Part shown: positions 35,370 to 42,698 of the stretch, piece by piece
How the letters are laid out: each line of letters starts with the position of its first letter
Numbering within the stretch: position 1 is the first letter of the stretch
From: CAVXYG01 sp963706835
Lineage (GTDB): Bacteria > Actinomycetota > Actinomycetes > S36-B12 > GCA-2699445
DNA length: 64,000 nucleotides
Assembly (NCBI GenBank): GCA_963706835.1
Contig: CAVPOB010000014.1
Location: 186,001 to 250,000, forward strand
Direction: 5' to 3'
The notes under the pieces: generated by a model
Told to the model about the DNA's origin: nothing
What the model saw: the letters and a program-made list of their open reading frames with translations, nothing else
The model's database searches: none
Translations under genes and position numbers: made by a program

Positions 35370-36348
35370 GCACGAAGGCGCCGGTCACATCGCCGTCGCG
35401 CAGCCGGCGCAGACCCTCGCCCGCCTGTTCCAAGGGCAACGTCTCATACGCGGTGCGCACCCCGGCCGGGCCGGTGATCGCGAGGAACTCGGTCACGTCG
35501 GCGCGGGTCACGTTCGCGACCGAGCGGATCTGCCGCTCCCACCACAGGTCCCCATAGTCGATCGGCCCGATCGGGTCGAGGTGAATGGCGTTGATGGCCA
35601 CGACACCGCCGCGGTCGAGGTCCTGCAGGGCGCGCACGACCACCCAGCCCGCCGGCGCGAACGTGATCGCGGCATCCAGCGCTGCCGGCAGCGCCTCCTC
35701 GTACGTGCCGGCCCAGGCCGCACCCAGGTCTCGGGCCCGGGCGGCCTCGCCCGCCGACCGAGTGATGACCGAGCACTCCACCCCCCAGTACCGGGCTACC
35801 TGGATGGCCAGTGAGGCAGATGCCCCGAACCCGTACAGGCCCAGCCGCGCCCCGGCGCTGTCCGGGCCGATGCCGGCGACCCGCAACGATCGGTAGCCGA
35901 TCACCCCGCCGCACAGCAGCGGCGCCAGTGCCGCGTCATCGGCGTCCGGCAGGGGGAAGGCGTAGTCGGCGCGCGCGAGCACCTGCTGCGCCCAACCGCC
36001 ATCGACGTCATAGCCGGTGAAGGTCGCCCGACGGCACAGATTCTCCCGGCCGGCGCGGCACCATCGACAGGTGCCGCAGGCCCCCGCCAGCCAGCACAGT
36101 CCGACACGCTGGCCGATCCGATCGGGTGGGCCTGCGATGATCCGTCCCACCACCTGGTGCCCGGGGATGACCGGGCTGCGGTGCGGGGGAAGGTCGCCGG
36201 TCGCGATCTGCAGGTCGGTGCGGCACATCGCCGATGCCGTCACCTCGATGAGGACCTCCCCGTCGGCGGGCCTCGGGTCCGGGACATCGCAGACGGCAAC
36301 CGCCCGGACCGGGTCGGGTCCCGGGTCGGTGACCAGCACTGCGCGCAC
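35359..36348 (-). CDS. Zinc-dependent alcohol dehydrogenase (AdhP-like MDR)
   Basis: 329 residues. Catalytic-zinc ligands: Cys in SAMCRTDLQIATGD, the GHQVVGRI glutamate-equivalent region (here GHQVV, not the usual GHEVVG) and the later Cys in PLLCGGVIGYRSL. Structural-zinc lobe GACGTCRWCRAGRENLC. Rossmann motif LGLYGFGASASLAIQVARYWG. The GHE to GHQ change and the SAMCRTDL opening place it in the YogA/AdhP-like zinc alcohol dehydrogenase group. It probably oxidises or reduces small alcohols and aldehydes with NAD(P). Confidence 0.88.
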   Translation of the reverse strand: MRAVLVTDPGPDPVRAVAVCDVPDPRPADGEVLIEVTASAMCRTDLQIATGDLPPHRSPVIPGHQVVGRIIAGPPDRIGQRVGLCWLAGACGTCRWCRAGRENLCRRATFTGYDVDGGWAQQVLARADYAFPLPDADDAALAPLLCGGVIGYRSLRVAGIGPDSAGARLGLYGFGASASLAIQVARYWGVECSVITRSAGEAARARDLGAAWAGTYEEALPAALDAAITFAPAGWVVVRALQDLDRGGVVAINAIHLDPIGPIDYGDLWWERQIRSVANVTRADVTEFLAITGPAGVRTAYETLPLEQAGEGLRRLRDGDVTGAFVLIP

Positions 36349-36357
36349 GACGCCGAC

Positions 36358-36687
36358 CTACTTCGCGGGCAGGGTGCCGACGAATGCGGTCGCCCGCGCG
36401 ACCCATCCGGCGACCTGCTCGGGCTGGGCGACGTGATCGGCCTGCACGGTCACCAGGCCACGCATCGGCCGACCGGTGAACTCCATCTCACGGGCGCCGG
36501 GCTGTTGCAGCGCCGACTCGTAGCCGTCCGGTCCCACCCGCACCATGAGGTCCTCGCCCAACACTCCGGCCAGCATGTTGCCGCGCCACATGACGGCGTA
36601 CCCGCCGAACATCTTGCGCGTGGTGATGTCGGCCAGCGGCGCGACGGCATCCAGCAGGCGCTCGGCCAGGTCGGTGTCGTAGGCCAC
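36358..36687 (-). CDS. TfoX/Sxy-family N-terminal domain protein
   Basis: 109 residues: DTDLAERLLDAVAPLADITTRKMFGGYAVMWRGNMLAGVLGEDLMVRV matches the TfoX N-terminal domain, with MFGG as its hallmark. In proteobacteria TfoX regulates competence; stand-alone actinobacterial members are of unknown role. It is flanked by the dehydrogenase and zur genes in the same direction. Confidence 0.88.
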   Translation of the reverse strand: MAYDTDLAERLLDAVAPLADITTRKMFGGYAVMWRGNMLAGVLGEDLMVRVGPDGYESALQQPGAREMEFTGRPMRGLVTVQADHVAQPEQVAGWVARATAFVGTLPAK

Positions 36688-36723
36688 GCGCCCAGACTGC
36701 CATAGCGGCCGCTGCGGAGCCGA

Positions 36724-37125
36724 TCAGTCGGTGACGGCCGCACACGCTGCGCACGTGCCGAACAGTTCCAGGGTGTGGCTCACATCGCTGAAGCCATGCT
36801 CGGCTGCGACGCGGTCGGCCCACTGCTCGACGCCTGGGCCGGCCACCTCGACCGTGCGCCCGCAACTGCGGCATACCAGATGGTGGTGGTGCTGCTGGCT
36901 GCACTGCCGGTACAACGCCTCGCCATCCTCGCGCTGCAGCACGTCCACCTCGCCGAGCTGGGCGAGCAGGCTGAGGTTGCGGTACACCGTCGCCAGGCCG
37001 ATCGATTGCCCCTGCGCGCGCAGTTCCGCATGGATCTGCTGGGCGCTGCGGAAATCCGTGCGCTCCCGCAGCAGGTCGGCCACGGCCTGGCGCTGCCGGG
37101 TGGCGCGCGGCGGGGCCTGGGACAT
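36724..37125 (-). CDS. zur: Fur-family zinc uptake regulator
   Basis: 133 residues from ATG 37125. Winged helix ATRQRQAVADLLRERTDFRSAQQIHAELRAQG then GLATVYRNLSLLAQLGEVDVL (recognition helix). Metal sites: HHHHLVCRSCG (structural and regulatory zinc), HTLELFGTCAACAA at the C-terminus. The proximity to znuABC argues for Zur rather than Fur. A Zur-like palindrome 26 nt upstream suggests autoregulation. The znu operon lies upstream in the same orientation, separated by repeat array 2. Confidence 0.9.
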   Translation of the reverse strand: MSQAPPRATRQRQAVADLLRERTDFRSAQQIHAELRAQGQSIGLATVYRNLSLLAQLGEVDVLQREDGEALYRQCSQQHHHHLVCRSCGRTVEVAGPGVEQWADRVAAEHGFSDVSHTLELFGTCAACAAVTD

Positions 37126-37150
37126 AGCGCAACGGTAACGCACATCCGGC

Positions 37151-37163
37151 GAGAACCGTTCTC
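37151..37163. promoter_or_regulatory. Zur-like box upstream of zur
   Basis: GAGAA-CCG-TTCTC is an exact inverted repeat 26 nt before the zur ATG. Extended by one base on each side it matches the rpmG-side box at 11 of 15 positions, so it is a weaker member of the same operator family. Confidence 0.55.
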
Positions 37164-37353
37164 ACCTGCACCTGTCCGGCACCGCGAGAGCCAGCTCCGA
37201 GGGGCACCGAGACGCGGCCGCCGGGGGTTTCGCCGCTCATCGCTATCAGCGTGTGGCGCATCGGGCCGTGGCTGGGAGTAGGCACCGGTTGCGGGAATGG
37301 TGGGCTTCGCGACGCCTCCGGGCGGGTGGTTGCACGCCTCCAGGGCGGCACCC

Positions 37354-37623
37354 TTGCACCCGGAATGGGGGTATGCACCCGCGGCGGGGGCTCACAGCAC
37401 CTCCGGCACGGCAACAATGCACCCGGAATGGGGGTATGCACCCGCGGCGGGGGCTCTGCGGCCCATTTCGAGCGATTCCGCCCCCGCGACGGGTGCAAAC
37501 CCCCGAACCGGGTGCAGACCTGGCCCGCATACCGGACGCATGGCCCCCACGGCGGGTGCAAACCCCCAGAACGGGTGCAGGCCCGCCCCGCCCACGAGAC
37601 GCCCAGACCCCCGAACCGGGTGC
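37354..37623. repeat. FFRR intergenic repeat array 2, with an extra half unit
   Basis: Forward 37-bp units at 37354-37390 and 37417-37453 are identical to each other. Reverse units at 37479-37515 and 37542-37578 follow, and an additional reverse half unit ends at 37623. The period is 63 bp within each pair. It occupies most of the 659-bp gap between znuB and zur; the rest of the gap holds no recognisable gene. Confidence 0.9.
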
Positions 37624-37802
37624 AGAAGTCCCCCGGCTCAGAGAACTGAGGCCGCCCAGGCAACCGGGCCCACTGGGCACCAGGGCAGGGCCCGGCCGCC
37701 CACCGGGCAGGACCCGGCCCGCCTGCGGCCCGGCCCGCACACTCCCCCCGCAGCCATGGGAGCCCACCACACCGTCGATTGCGACAAGCCGGTTGCATCC
37801 GC

Positions 37803-38624
37803 TCAGGTGCGCGCGCCCCGGCGCAGCGGAACGGCGGCGAAGGCCAGGATCGCGAAACCGGCCAGTGCCAGCAGCACGATAGTGGGGCCCGGGGGCACGT
37901 CGACGTAGTAGGACACCAACAGCCCCGCAACGGCCGCAATGCCGCCGATGCTCATCGCCAGCACCAGCGTGCTGCGGAACGAGGACGCCACCTGCTGGGC
38001 CGCGGCCACGGGAACGATCATGATGGCGCTGACCATGAGCAGGCCCACGATCTGCATGCCCACCACCACCGTGATGGCCGCCATGATGGACAGCAGTCGG
38101 CTCATCCAGCCCACGGCGATGCCCTGCACCGCCGCGATCTCCGGATCCAGCGCCACCACGAAGAGTTCCCGGCCAAACACGGCGGCACAGACCAGCAGAA
38201 TGGCCACCAGCGCCACCAGCGACCACACGTCCGTCGTCGACACCGTCGACAGCGAGCCGAACAGGTAGCTGTTGAGCACCGCCGTGGCCTGGTTGGAGGA
38301 CAACGACACCAGCAGCACGCCGCCGGCGATGCCGCCGTAGAAGATCAGCGCCAGCGCCAGGTCGCCGGCAGTGCGCGAACGCTCCCGGATGACCTCCACC
38401 AGCAGCGCGCCGGCGGCCGCGACGACCATGGCCGTGGGAATCGGCGTGGTGCCCAGCAGCAGTGCCAGCCCGATCCCGGTCGTGGCGATATGGCCGATGC
38501 CGTCGCCGAGCAGGGCCATGCGCCGCTGCACCAGGAAGATCCCGACGATGGGAGCCACCGGGCCGAACAGCACCGCCGCCAGCAGCGCCCGCTGCATGAA
38601 GGAGTACTCCAGGAAGTCCAGCAT
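37803..38624 (-). CDS. znuB: Zinc ABC transporter permease
   Basis: 273 residues with about eight membrane helices: MLDFLEYSFMQRALLAAVLF at the start, LVQRRMALLGDGIGHIATTGIG (the conserved D-G-H loop of family 3 metal permeases), and VGMQIVGLLMVSAIMIVPVAAAQQVA. Length and order match ZnuB/TroC proteins. The start shares one base with the znuC stop. Forms the membrane channel for Zn2+ import. Confidence 0.93.
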   Translation of the reverse strand: MLDFLEYSFMQRALLAAVLFGPVAPIVGIFLVQRRMALLGDGIGHIATTGIGLALLLGTTPIPTAMVVAAAGALLVEVIRERSRTAGDLALALIFYGGIAGGVLLVSLSSNQATAVLNSYLFGSLSTVSTTDVWSLVALVAILLVCAAVFGRELFVVALDPEIAAVQGIAVGWMSRLLSIMAAITVVVGMQIVGLLMVSAIMIVPVAAAQQVASSFRSTLVLAMSIGGIAAVAGLLVSYYVDVPPGPTIVLLALAGFAILAFAAVPLRRGART

Positions 38625-39400
38625 CAGCCCTCCAGGAGACTCGGCGGGGTCCGCTCATCGCTGCTGTGATGACCGATGTCCGACCAGTGCTCGGGAGCGC
38701 TGGGACCGTCGTGCACGATGCGGCCCTGGTCGAGCACGATCGCGCGCGTCACCAGATCGGCGATGGCGCCGAGACCGTGGGACACCATGATGATGGTCCG
38801 CCCTCGCAGGGATCGCAGCAGCCGGGCCAGGGACTGCTGGCTGGCCAGGTCCACCCCAGCGAATGGCTCATCGAGCACGAGGACGTCGGACTCCTCCGCC
38901 AGCGACCGGGCGATCATGACGCGGCGCTGCTGGCCGCCGGACAGGGTGTCCATGCGGTCGTGGCGCCGTTCCGCCAGACCGACGGACTCCAGCGCCCCCA
39001 GCGCGATCCGCTGGTCGGCACGGTACGACGGGCGCCACCTCGATCGCGGTGAGATGCGCGCCGACCGGACCATCTCCAGGGCGGATACCGGCACGCCGGT
39101 CGCAGCCGGCACCCGCTGCGGCACGAACGTGATGTGCTGCCAATCCCGGTACCGCGCCAGCGGCACGCCCTCGATCCGTACCGTGCCCGTGGTCAACGGC
39201 TGCAGGCCGAGCATGGCCCGTACCAGAGTGGTCTTGCCGGAGCCGTTGGGGCCCAGCAGCACCACGAAGGATCCCCGCTGGATCGCCAAGTCGACACCGC
39301 TGAATACGGTGACGCCGTCGAAGGCGACCGAGCCCGATCGGACTTCGAAGACCGGCGCGCCGCTCGCCTGTTCGCCATCCGCGCGCTGGCCCTCGTTCAC
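38624..39400 (-). CDS. znuC: Zinc ABC transporter ATP-binding protein
   Basis: 258 residues. Walker A LGPNGSGKTTLVRAML, signature DTLSGGQQRRVMIARSL, Walker B VLVLDEPFAGVD and H-loop MVSHGLG. Like other manganese/zinc ATPases it has SPRSRW-type residues after the Q-loop (FVPQRV). It overlaps znuA by 4 nt and znuB by one base, so the three genes are a tightly coupled operon. Confidence 0.93.
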   Translation of the reverse strand: MNEGQRADGEQASGAPVFEVRSGSVAFDGVTVFSGVDLAIQRGSFVVLLGPNGSGKTTLVRAMLGLQPLTTGTVRIEGVPLARYRDWQHITFVPQRVPAATGVPVSALEMVRSARISPRSRWRPSYRADQRIALGALESVGLAERRHDRMDTLSGGQQRRVMIARSLAEESDVLVLDEPFAGVDLASQQSLARLLRSLRGRTIIMVSHGLGAIADLVTRAIVLDQGRIVHDGPSAPEHWSDIGHHSSDERTPPSLLEG

Positions 39401-40323
39401 GAACAGGATTGTCCCGCCTTCAGGCTGTCGGTGTTGGACTTCATGATGGCCGAGTATCCAGCATCGTCGGTATTGCCCTCGATCGGATCCAGCAGCGCGG
39501 TGGTGGCACCGGTCTCGGCGGCGATGGTCTCCGCGGGCGCCGACGACACCAGCGACTCGAAGTAGATGGTGGTGACGCCCCGGTCCTGGACGAGCGTGCT
39601 GATCTCGGCCAGGCGGGCCGGGCTGGGCTCGGCATCGGGGGACAATCCCGCGATGCCGACCTGCTCGAACCCGTGGGCAGCAGCCAGATAGGCGAAGGCC
39701 TCATGGCTGACGACCATGGTGTCGATGGCGCAGGAGCCCAACGCGCTGGCCATCTCCTCGCCCAGTTCGGCCATCTGCTGCTCCAGGCCGGAGGCATCAG
39801 CGGCCACCCCAAGGTCGGCCAGCGCCGCGGCGACGTTGCCGCCCATCACCGCCATGTTCGCCGGATCCAGCCACACGTGCGGGTCCCACTCCTCCTCGCT
39901 GTGCTCGTCCTCGCCCTCGTGGGCCGCTTCCTCCTCGGTGTGCTCCTCGTCGTCCCCATGGCCCTCGAGCTTCTCGATGCCCGCGCTGACGTCGACGAGC
40001 TGCCCGCCCTCCTGCTCCACGGCTTCCTGCACCGCGGGCACCATGAACGGCAGGTAGGCCACGAGATCGGCGTCGGCGATCTGCGCCACTTGCTGCGGGG
40101 ACAGCTCGTAGTCGTGCGGCTCGATCCCCGACGGGGTGAGCTGGATGACCTCGACATCGTCACCGACGACCTGTTCGACCGCGAAGGTGGTGGGGTAGAG
40201 GTCGGTGACGATGGTGAAGCTTGTCGAGCCACCCGCGTCGGATTCTTCAGAGCCGGAGGCACAGCCGGCCAGGACCAATGAACCTACGGCGAGGGCGCCG
40301 ATCACGGAGGCAGAGCGTGTCAT
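39397..40323 (-). CDS. znuA: Zinc-binding lipoprotein of the ABC transporter
   Basis: 308 residues. Lipoprotein signal VGSLVLAGC with Cys at about residue 21, then the cluster A-1 solute-binding fold: SGIEPHDYELSPQQV (His ligand), DPHVWLDPANM (His ligand), VVSHEAFAYLA (His ligand) and a final Glu/Asp near LLDPIEGNTDD. A charged His/Glu-rich loop (GHGDDEEHTEEEAAHEGEDE) precedes the DPHVWLDP motif, the usual zinc-specific loop. It captures Zn2+ outside the membrane and delivers it to ZnuB. A Zur box lies 22 nt upstream of its ATG. Confidence 0.95.
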   Translation of the reverse strand: MTRSASVIGALAVGSLVLAGCASGSEESDAGGSTSFTIVTDLYPTTFAVEQVVGDDVEVIQLTPSGIEPHDYELSPQQVAQIADADLVAYLPFMVPAVQEAVEQEGGQLVDVSAGIEKLEGHGDDEEHTEEEAAHEGEDEHSEEEWDPHVWLDPANMAVMGGNVAAALADLGVAADASGLEQQMAELGEEMASALGSCAIDTMVVSHEAFAYLAAAHGFEQVGIAGLSPDAEPSPARLAEISTLVQDRGVTTIYFESLVSSAPAETIAAETGATTALLDPIEGNTDDAGYSAIMKSNTDSLKAGQSCS

Positions 40324-40344
40324 GCGCAGCAGTATTGCTGCTAC

Positions 40345-40359
40345 TGAGAATCATTGTCA
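40345..40359. promoter_or_regulatory. Zur box upstream of znuABC
   Basis: TGAGAATCATTGTCA is a 15-bp inverted repeat (reverse complement TGACAATGATTCTCA), AT-rich against the background and close to known actinobacterial Zur sites. It lies 22 nt from the znuA start and 8 nt from the stop of the upstream gene, so it should control znuABC alone. Confidence 0.85.
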
Positions 40360-40366
40360 AAACGCC

Positions 40367-42253
40367 TCAGGCCGGCTCGGCGATGCCGTCCCGTACCCGC
40401 TCCTGGCGGAGGTCGTAGAACTGCAGGGTGAGCGCCACGCCGAAGATCGGCAGCGCCACGGCGAACGTGACGGCGACGAGCGCGTTCACCACGGCGAACG
40501 GCAGCGGCGTCACCAGCAGCAGCACGGCGCCGGCCAACGGCCCGGGGACGCTCAGGGCCACCAGGAACAGGGCCATCAGCAGCAGGGTGCGCACCCGTTT
40601 GCGGTGGGTCAGCTCGGCGCTGCGGCCCAGCGCCGAGCGGAGCGACTGCCCCTCGACCATGGCGGCCGGACCCGCCGACGCCCACCGGGCTACCAGCCAG
40701 AGCGCCAACGGCAGCAGGACGACGGTCGCCGCCAATGCGACGACCACCAGATAGGTGCCGGCCAGGAGCAGCGCCGTCGTCGGCGGCACCACGGCGCGCC
40801 GCAGCGCATCGGCGATCCCCACACGACGTTCCTCTTGTGCCACCACGGCGATCGCGGCCGCAACGACGAGGACGATCACCGGTCCCCGCACCGCCAGCGC
40901 GACCGCCGCCGACAGTCCGACGGTCAAGGCGTCCGTGGCGCCCTTGGTGTCGATGAGCGAGTCGGTCACCGCAGTCTGCAGGATTCGGTCGGACAGCAGC
41001 AGCGCCAGCGCCGATGCCGCGAGGAACACCGCACTGAGGCCGCCGAGCACCGGCAGTCTGCGCAGATAGATCCCGATGGCCGCCGTGAGGATCTGCCCGG
41101 AGCGACGCTCGCGGTCATATCGGCTGACGTCGGCGCCGCGCCACACCGTGCCCCGGATCAGCAGCAGCAGCGCCGCGACCAGTGCCGCCGCTGCAGCGAC
41201 GGTGAGCACCGGCTGGTCCAGCACTTGCAGGAAGAGCAGCGAGCCCCCCGTCGTCACTGAGCAGAATGCGCCGACTGCAGGGCCGGGGATCGCCGGGATC
41301 GCGACGGCGCCGCTCCGTCCCTCCTCCTCCTGCCAAGCGATGGGCTGCGTCCATTGGCGCTTCGTGTTGGGGCCGGTCGGCCCGTTGTTGAACGACGGCG
41401 CCTGTTGCCCCCAGCGCCCCGGGTATGCCAGCCATTCCTGCCCTTCGGCCTCGGGACCGCCGAGTACCTCGATCTGCGGCTGCCACAGCACGCCCGGAAC
41501 CGTCGGCGACACCGAGGTGTCGTCGCAGCCGAAGCCGGCCGCCGCGCTCTTGCCGAACCATCTGGCCTGGTCGTAGTAGGCCGCGTGGGATCCCTCGCTG
41601 GGGTAGACGACCGGATGCGTGCCGTCCTTGCGCAGCTTGAGGTCATCCCACTGCGCGGTCTCGCTGCCTTCGTGCTGGGCGAAGGCGACGCTGGTCGGAT
41701 CGACCTCCAGCGCCTCGGCCGCAGTTGCCGCCGGGAAGATGATCTGGATCATCTCCCAATCACCTTCGTGCCGGTTGTTCCAGTCGTTGAACACCCAGTA
41801 GAACCAGTACTGCAGCGCCAGCTGACCGGGGTGCCCCGGGTCGGTGGCGGCGTTGGCGTACAACGTCGGCGGCGTCGCGCCGGAGACCTGCTTGGACCAT
41901 TGGTCGTAGTCGCACCCGGGGTCCAGGGGATTGCCAGGAAGGTCCAGATGGGTGTCGGCATCGGCGGTGGCCAGGTCTTGCGCGGCGGGTGCTGGCAGCC
42001 CGCTGCCGTCGACCGGGCGCAGGGTGACGTCGTCGCGGCCCAGCACGTCGGCCACGTCGGCGGGCTGGTAGGCCTCGCCGGGACCGCACGCTTCGGCCTG
42101 CTCCCGGACCACTACCCGGGGCGCGTACCGCTCGGCGAGCGCCGCGAGCGCCGCAGCCTCGTCGGCATCCTCCTGCGCTGCAGCGGCCGGGATGCCAGTG
42201 CTGAACAGCAGCGCCGCGAGACCCGCGGCCAGCAGCCGGTCGCGCATCATCAT
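40367..42253 (-). CDS. Vps62-like domain membrane protein
   Basis: 628 residues from ATG 42253 (MMMRDRLLAAGLAALLFSTG, a signal peptide). The exported N-terminal domain has YWFYWVFNDWNNRHEGDWEMIQII, FAQHEGSETAQWDDL, and HPVVYPSEGSHAAYYDQARWFG, matching the Vps62 family. About six membrane helices occupy the C-terminal half, resembling the DUF7544/YesL-like glycerophosphoryl-type helices, with LRSALGRSAELTHRKRVRTLLL in between. Function unknown. The start overlaps the SnoaL-like gene stop by 4 nt. Confidence 0.8.
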   Translation of the reverse strand: MMMRDRLLAAGLAALLFSTGIPAAAAQEDADEAAALAALAERYAPRVVVREQAEACGPGEAYQPADVADVLGRDDVTLRPVDGSGLPAPAAQDLATADADTHLDLPGNPLDPGCDYDQWSKQVSGATPPTLYANAATDPGHPGQLALQYWFYWVFNDWNNRHEGDWEMIQIIFPAATAAEALEVDPTSVAFAQHEGSETAQWDDLKLRKDGTHPVVYPSEGSHAAYYDQARWFGKSAAAGFGCDDTSVSPTVPGVLWQPQIEVLGGPEAEGQEWLAYPGRWGQQAPSFNNGPTGPNTKRQWTQPIAWQEEEGRSGAVAIPAIPGPAVGAFCSVTTGGSLLFLQVLDQPVLTVAAAAALVAALLLLIRGTVWRGADVSRYDRERRSGQILTAAIGIYLRRLPVLGGLSAVFLAASALALLLSDRILQTAVTDSLIDTKGATDALTVGLSAAVALAVRGPVIVLVVAAAIAVVAQEERRVGIADALRRAVVPPTTALLLAGTYLVVVALAATVVLLPLALWLVARWASAGPAAMVEGQSLRSALGRSAELTHRKRVRTLLLMALFLVALSVPGPLAGAVLLLVTPLPFAVVNALVAVTFAVALPIFGVALTLQFYDLRQERVRDGIAEPA

Positions 42254-42645
42254 GCCGGGGACGTGCTCGCCAGCAGCGCTGCCATGCGCTCCTTCACGGC
42301 GTGGATGGCCGACAGCGGGCGCAGCATCACCTTGAACTCGGTGATCCGGTCCCGGTCGTCGAAGCGGATCATGTCGACGCCGTTCACGCTCAGCCCGTCC
42401 ACGACGGTCTCGAACTCCAGCACGGCAGTGTCCCCGGACGCCACCTCGCGGACGTAGCGGAAGTCGGTGCCGACGCCGAGCACATGCATGGCACCGGCCA
42501 GGTACAGCATCACCTGGTCTCGGCCGATGACCGGACGGTGCATCACCGGGGAGGCGAAGACCGCGTCGGCGGTGAGCAGCTCCATCAGGAGGGCCGGGTC
42601 CTGCTGGGCGACGACCTGGTGCCAGCGATGCAGTCCTGCTTCCAT
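42250..42645 (-). CDS. SnoaL/NTF2-like protein
   Basis: 131 residues: HRWHQVVAQQDPALLMELLTADAVFASPVMHRPVIGRDQVMLYLAGAM, then LEFETVVDGLSVNGVDMIRFDDRDRITEFKVMLRPL. The cone-shaped NTF2 fold with D-A-V-F near the N-terminus is typical. It may be a small isomerase or a ligand-binding protein. It shares its divergent promoter region with the multicopper oxidase and is coupled to the Vps62-like gene. Confidence 0.85.
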   Translation of the reverse strand: MEAGLHRWHQVVAQQDPALLMELLTADAVFASPVMHRPVIGRDQVMLYLAGAMHVLGVGTDFRYVREVASGDTAVLEFETVVDGLSVNGVDMIRFDDRDRITEFKVMLRPLSAIHAVKERMAALLASTSPA

Positions 42646-42698
42646 GGGGATCCACAGTACGGGCTGGCAGTCGCAGCGATGCGTCCTACGCTGGAACC

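Noticed and set aside
36358..36687. TfoX-like gene as evidence for natural competence
   Set aside because: Only the N-terminal domain is present, and no competence genes are in the window; a stand-alone domain does not support that role.
37354..37623. CRISPR array
   Set aside because: Repeat (37 bp) and spacer (26 bp) lengths are in the CRISPR range and spacers differ, but there are only four units, the last two are reverse-complemented, the same architecture recurs at five places and no cas gene is present.
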